From Deltaproteobacteria bacterium (GTDB taxonomy: Bacteria > Myxococcota_A > UBA9042 > DTJE01): 8,164 bases of DNA. The position numbers were made by a program, and so were the translations under genes. Under the pieces are notes generated by a model. The model worked only from the letters and a program-made list of their open reading frames with translations. It was not told where the DNA came from and did not search any database. The stretch spans positions 3,245 to 11,408 of the forward strand of contig JAADHL010000262.1 of NCBI GenBank assembly GCA_013151875.1, written 5' to 3'. This document shows, one piece after another, positions 6,446 to 8,164 of the stretch (position 1 is its first letter; each line of letters begins with the position of its first letter).

Positions 6446-8164
6446 CACCAATCCTTCTCCGGAACGTGGTCACGATAGGGGAAGTTCCTGGAGGCCTCTT
6501 CGGCCTCCAGATTCTCCTCGTTCCGGTCGATGGAATCAAGCAGTTCCCGCATGGTCTGGGAACCGGCCTGCTGCTGCTTGTCTTGTTTTTGCTGCTGGCT
6601 CTGTGGTTGATTTTGGTTCTGCTGCTGGTTTCCATTTCCCTTCGGGTCCTTGATTACCAGCGAATAGAAACCCTGGCCGCCTCCGCCGAATACGCGGATA
6701 TAGAAAGGAGCATCCTGCTCTGCCTTGGGGAAGACGGCGCCGGACTGAGAGCCTTTTTCCCCGGACTCGGTGTTGACATCCAGGGGTGAGCCGTCCGCCG
6801 AGAACACTTCCAGCGCCAGGGGCCCCTCGCCCTCGGGCACCTGCAGGGTCACCTGTTTTTGCGTTCCCTTCTTTTCGGTATAGGCGAACCAGTCGTCGTC
6901 GGAGGGGCAAACCCTGAACGAGTGCTGTCCATCTTCGATTGGCTTCGACGCCTCCCGGGAATCGTTGTCCTCCATTGCGTCGTCACCGGCCGGACACGGG
7001 GGGATGACGCGGGCGTCCAGCACATAAGGGATCCCGTCCTCCTCTTCCTTGTCGGGTCCTTGAATCTTCATTATGTAGGTGCCCTGGTTCCTTGCCATGA
7101 ACCGGACCTGCTTGCCACGGGGGGAAAGCACCTGGCCATCCTGGTCGGTCAAGGTAATGTCCACGCGCGCCGGTTGCGGCTGATTGTTGTCTGGACCCGC
7201 TGCTGCCTTTTCAGACCCATTGGGCGGTTTGGTGACGCCCGCAATCAGCGTTTCTCCCGGGTTCACAGGCAGTTTGAAGAAATCCAGGTCGCCGGGGCAC
7301 AGCAGCAGATTTTCCTTTACCTCCATCGAGTTCGGGTCGGGCTTGAGGAATTTGGCCTCGTTTGCAGTGTTGTTGGGCTCGTGTGGGTCGTCCAGCTTTC
7401 TGCACGACGGATAGGCCGCCATGGCCGCGAGTTCCAGGTTTCGCCTGGTGTCGTCCGATTCAGGGTCGGCCACGATGGCCTCGGTCAAGGCCTCAACCGC
7501 CTGCCTCCAGATCCCGCGCACCTCCATTGGGGGCTTCTTTTCCTTGTCCTCTTTCAATGCCTTGTGGCCCAAAATGGTGCCCTTGGCGTACAGAAGCCTT
7601 GCCTTGGAGGGCCAGTCCGGCCGTGGCTTTTTGGCCTGGGAAACGATGCCCAGCGCCTTGTCGATCGCTTCGATGGCGGCATCGTGGTCACCGGCCGAGT
7701 CCTTGCTCAACGCGATGTCGTACAGCAGGTCCGGCCGGGCCGGCATCTTTGCCTCTATCTCCTCCAGGGCCTTGACCGCATCGCCGAACCTACCCTTGTG
7801 GAACAGCTCCAGGGCGGCGTCCACATCCCCGTCATCCTTTTCCAGGATCCCCTTCGCGCCGGCCTGGGACGACATGACCACGAAACCGGCAAGCAGCACC
7901 GTCAGCGTGCGCCCGAAACGACCGCCTAAAAGCAGTATGGGTACCAGCATCAGCACAAGCCCGGCCGCCAGCGGATACTGGAACCGGTCCTCCAGCAGTT
8001 TTTCCACGCGGGACCTGTATTCGGCCTTTTCCACGGCGTCCAGATCCGCCTTGAGTTGGCCGGCGACGGTGCCTACACCGTTCAAAGACAGATATTTTCC
8101 ACCCGTCTTTTCGGCCACCTCAGTCAGCAGTTTTTCATTCAGTTTTGAAATCAGGGGTGTGACC
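6445..8164 (-). CDS. batB/batC: BatB-BatC fusion (VWA tail, TM helices, TPR, two PPC domains), 5'-truncated by window edge
   Basis: Frame is open to the right edge; the visible protein is 572 residues. It opens with VTPLISKLNEKLLTEVAEKT and then GGKYLSL, the end of a BatA/BatB VWA domain, and a juxtamembrane stretch. TM1 is at about 7974-7927 and a second hydrophobic segment at about 7908-7855 (TLTVLLAGFVVMSSQAGAKG) that looks like a former BatC signal peptide. Then come TPR helices (about 7840-7415; AALELFHKGRFGDAV, DLLYDIALSKDSAGDHDAAI) and two PPC-like domains. Each PPC domain starts with an acidic motif (DDPHEPNNT; DDAMEDNDS) and has a CPGDLDFF / CPSDDDWF motif, with paired Cys (codons near 7404 and 7299; 6996 and 6909). 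A Gln/Asn-rich linker (6562-6633) precedes a BatC-type tail MRELLDSIDRNEENLEA ending VPEKDW. Two TMs return the TPR part to the periplasm. Expected partners are MoxR ATPase and BatA upstream, outside the window. The apparent GTG start at 8118 lies inside the VWA domain and is not the true start. Confidence 0.88.
   Translation of the reverse strand, partial: VTPLISKLNEKLLTEVAEKTGGKYLSLNGVGTVAGQLKADLDAVEKAEYRSRVEKLLEDRFQYPLAAGLVLMLVPILLLGGRFGRTLTVLLAGFVVMSSQAGAKGILEKDDGDVDAALELFHKGRFGDAVKALEEIEAKMPARPDLLYDIALSKDSAGDHDAAIEAIDKALGIVSQAKKPRPDWPSKARLLYAKGTILGHKALKEDKEKKPPMEVRGIWRQAVEALTEAIVADPESDDTRRNLELAAMAAYPSCRKLDDPHEPNNTANEAKFLKPDPNSMEVKENLLLCPGDLDFFKLPVNPGETLIAGVTKPPNGSEKAAAGPDNNQPQPARVDITLTDQDGQVLSPRGKQVRFMARNQGTYIMKIQGPDKEEEDGIPYVLDARVIPPCPAGDDAMEDNDSREASKPIEDGQHSFRVCPSDDDWFAYTEKKGTQKQVTLQVPEGEGPLALEVFSADGSPLDVNTESGEKGSQSGAVFPKAEQDAPFYIRVFGGGGQGFYSLVIKDPKGNGNQQQNQNQPQSQQQKQDKQQQAGSQTMRELLDSIDRNEENLEAEEASRNFPYRDHVPEKDW
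6562..6633 (-). repeat. Gln/Asn-rich low-complexity linker in BatC region
   Basis: CAG/CAA/AAC-type codons encode a run of about 24 residues dominated by Gln with Asn, Lys, Ser and Pro (QQQNQNQPQSQQQKQ core). It separates the second PPC domain from the conserved C-terminal BatC helix. It is a flexible spacer by appearance; both CAA and CAG are used, so it is not a pure trinucleotide expansion. Confidence 0.6.

Noticed and set aside
6859..7929. Long + strand open frame of 356 codons antisense to BatBC
   Set aside because: It is a shadow of a high-GC coding region. The minus-strand frame has clear VWA, TPR and PPC motifs, while the + product (runs of Leu, Val, Arg and Gly) matches nothing I recognise.

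Overview
The window reads as GC-rich bacterial chromosome. Its closest feel is a deltaproteobacterial or Myxococcota-like Gram-negative: periplasmic TPR and PPC domains, an OmpA-type domain, a VKOR-DsbA fusion, and a Bat (aerotolerance-type) operon beside contractile-tail baseplate genes. That placement is inference from gene content only. I see no rRNA, tRNA, CRISPR array or transposase.

Layout. Bases 1-1002 (+ strand) hold the 3' part of a gpD/VgrG-like baseplate hub gene whose start lies left of the window. After only 18 bp comes the end of a minus-strand gene train that fills the rest (8164 down to 1021). In transcription order it contains: a BatB-BatC fusion cut by the right edge (VWA tail, two membrane helices, TPRs, two PPC domains, Gln-rich linker, typical BatC tail); BatD; a BatE-like gene (TPR, two TM helices, SH3) broken by a frameshift; a 125-bp gap; a VKOR-DsbA fusion; a six-cysteine OmpA-like secreted protein; and a TlpA-like membrane-anchored thioredoxin. 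The junctions are tight: TGATG, TGATG, [gap], ATGA, and TAG directly followed by TTG. This indicates one co-translated operon, possibly re-initiated in the gap.

How it may work together. BatB/C/D/E are expected to form a cell-envelope assembly with VWA, TPR and SH3 interaction domains facing the periplasm. The three downstream genes form a periplasmic thiol module: an oxidant (VKOR-DsbA), a thioredoxin of the usually reductive TlpA type, and between them a six-Cys OmpA-like protein that looks like a client. The two PPC domains of BatBC each carry a Cys pair, so the Bat proteins may also be clients.

The most striking local detail is the batE frameshift. The observed sequence is exactly what would result from collapsing two tandem copies of a 14-bp unit (4351-4364) into one. 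Restoring a second copy gives a 268-residue protein with perfect TPR spacing.
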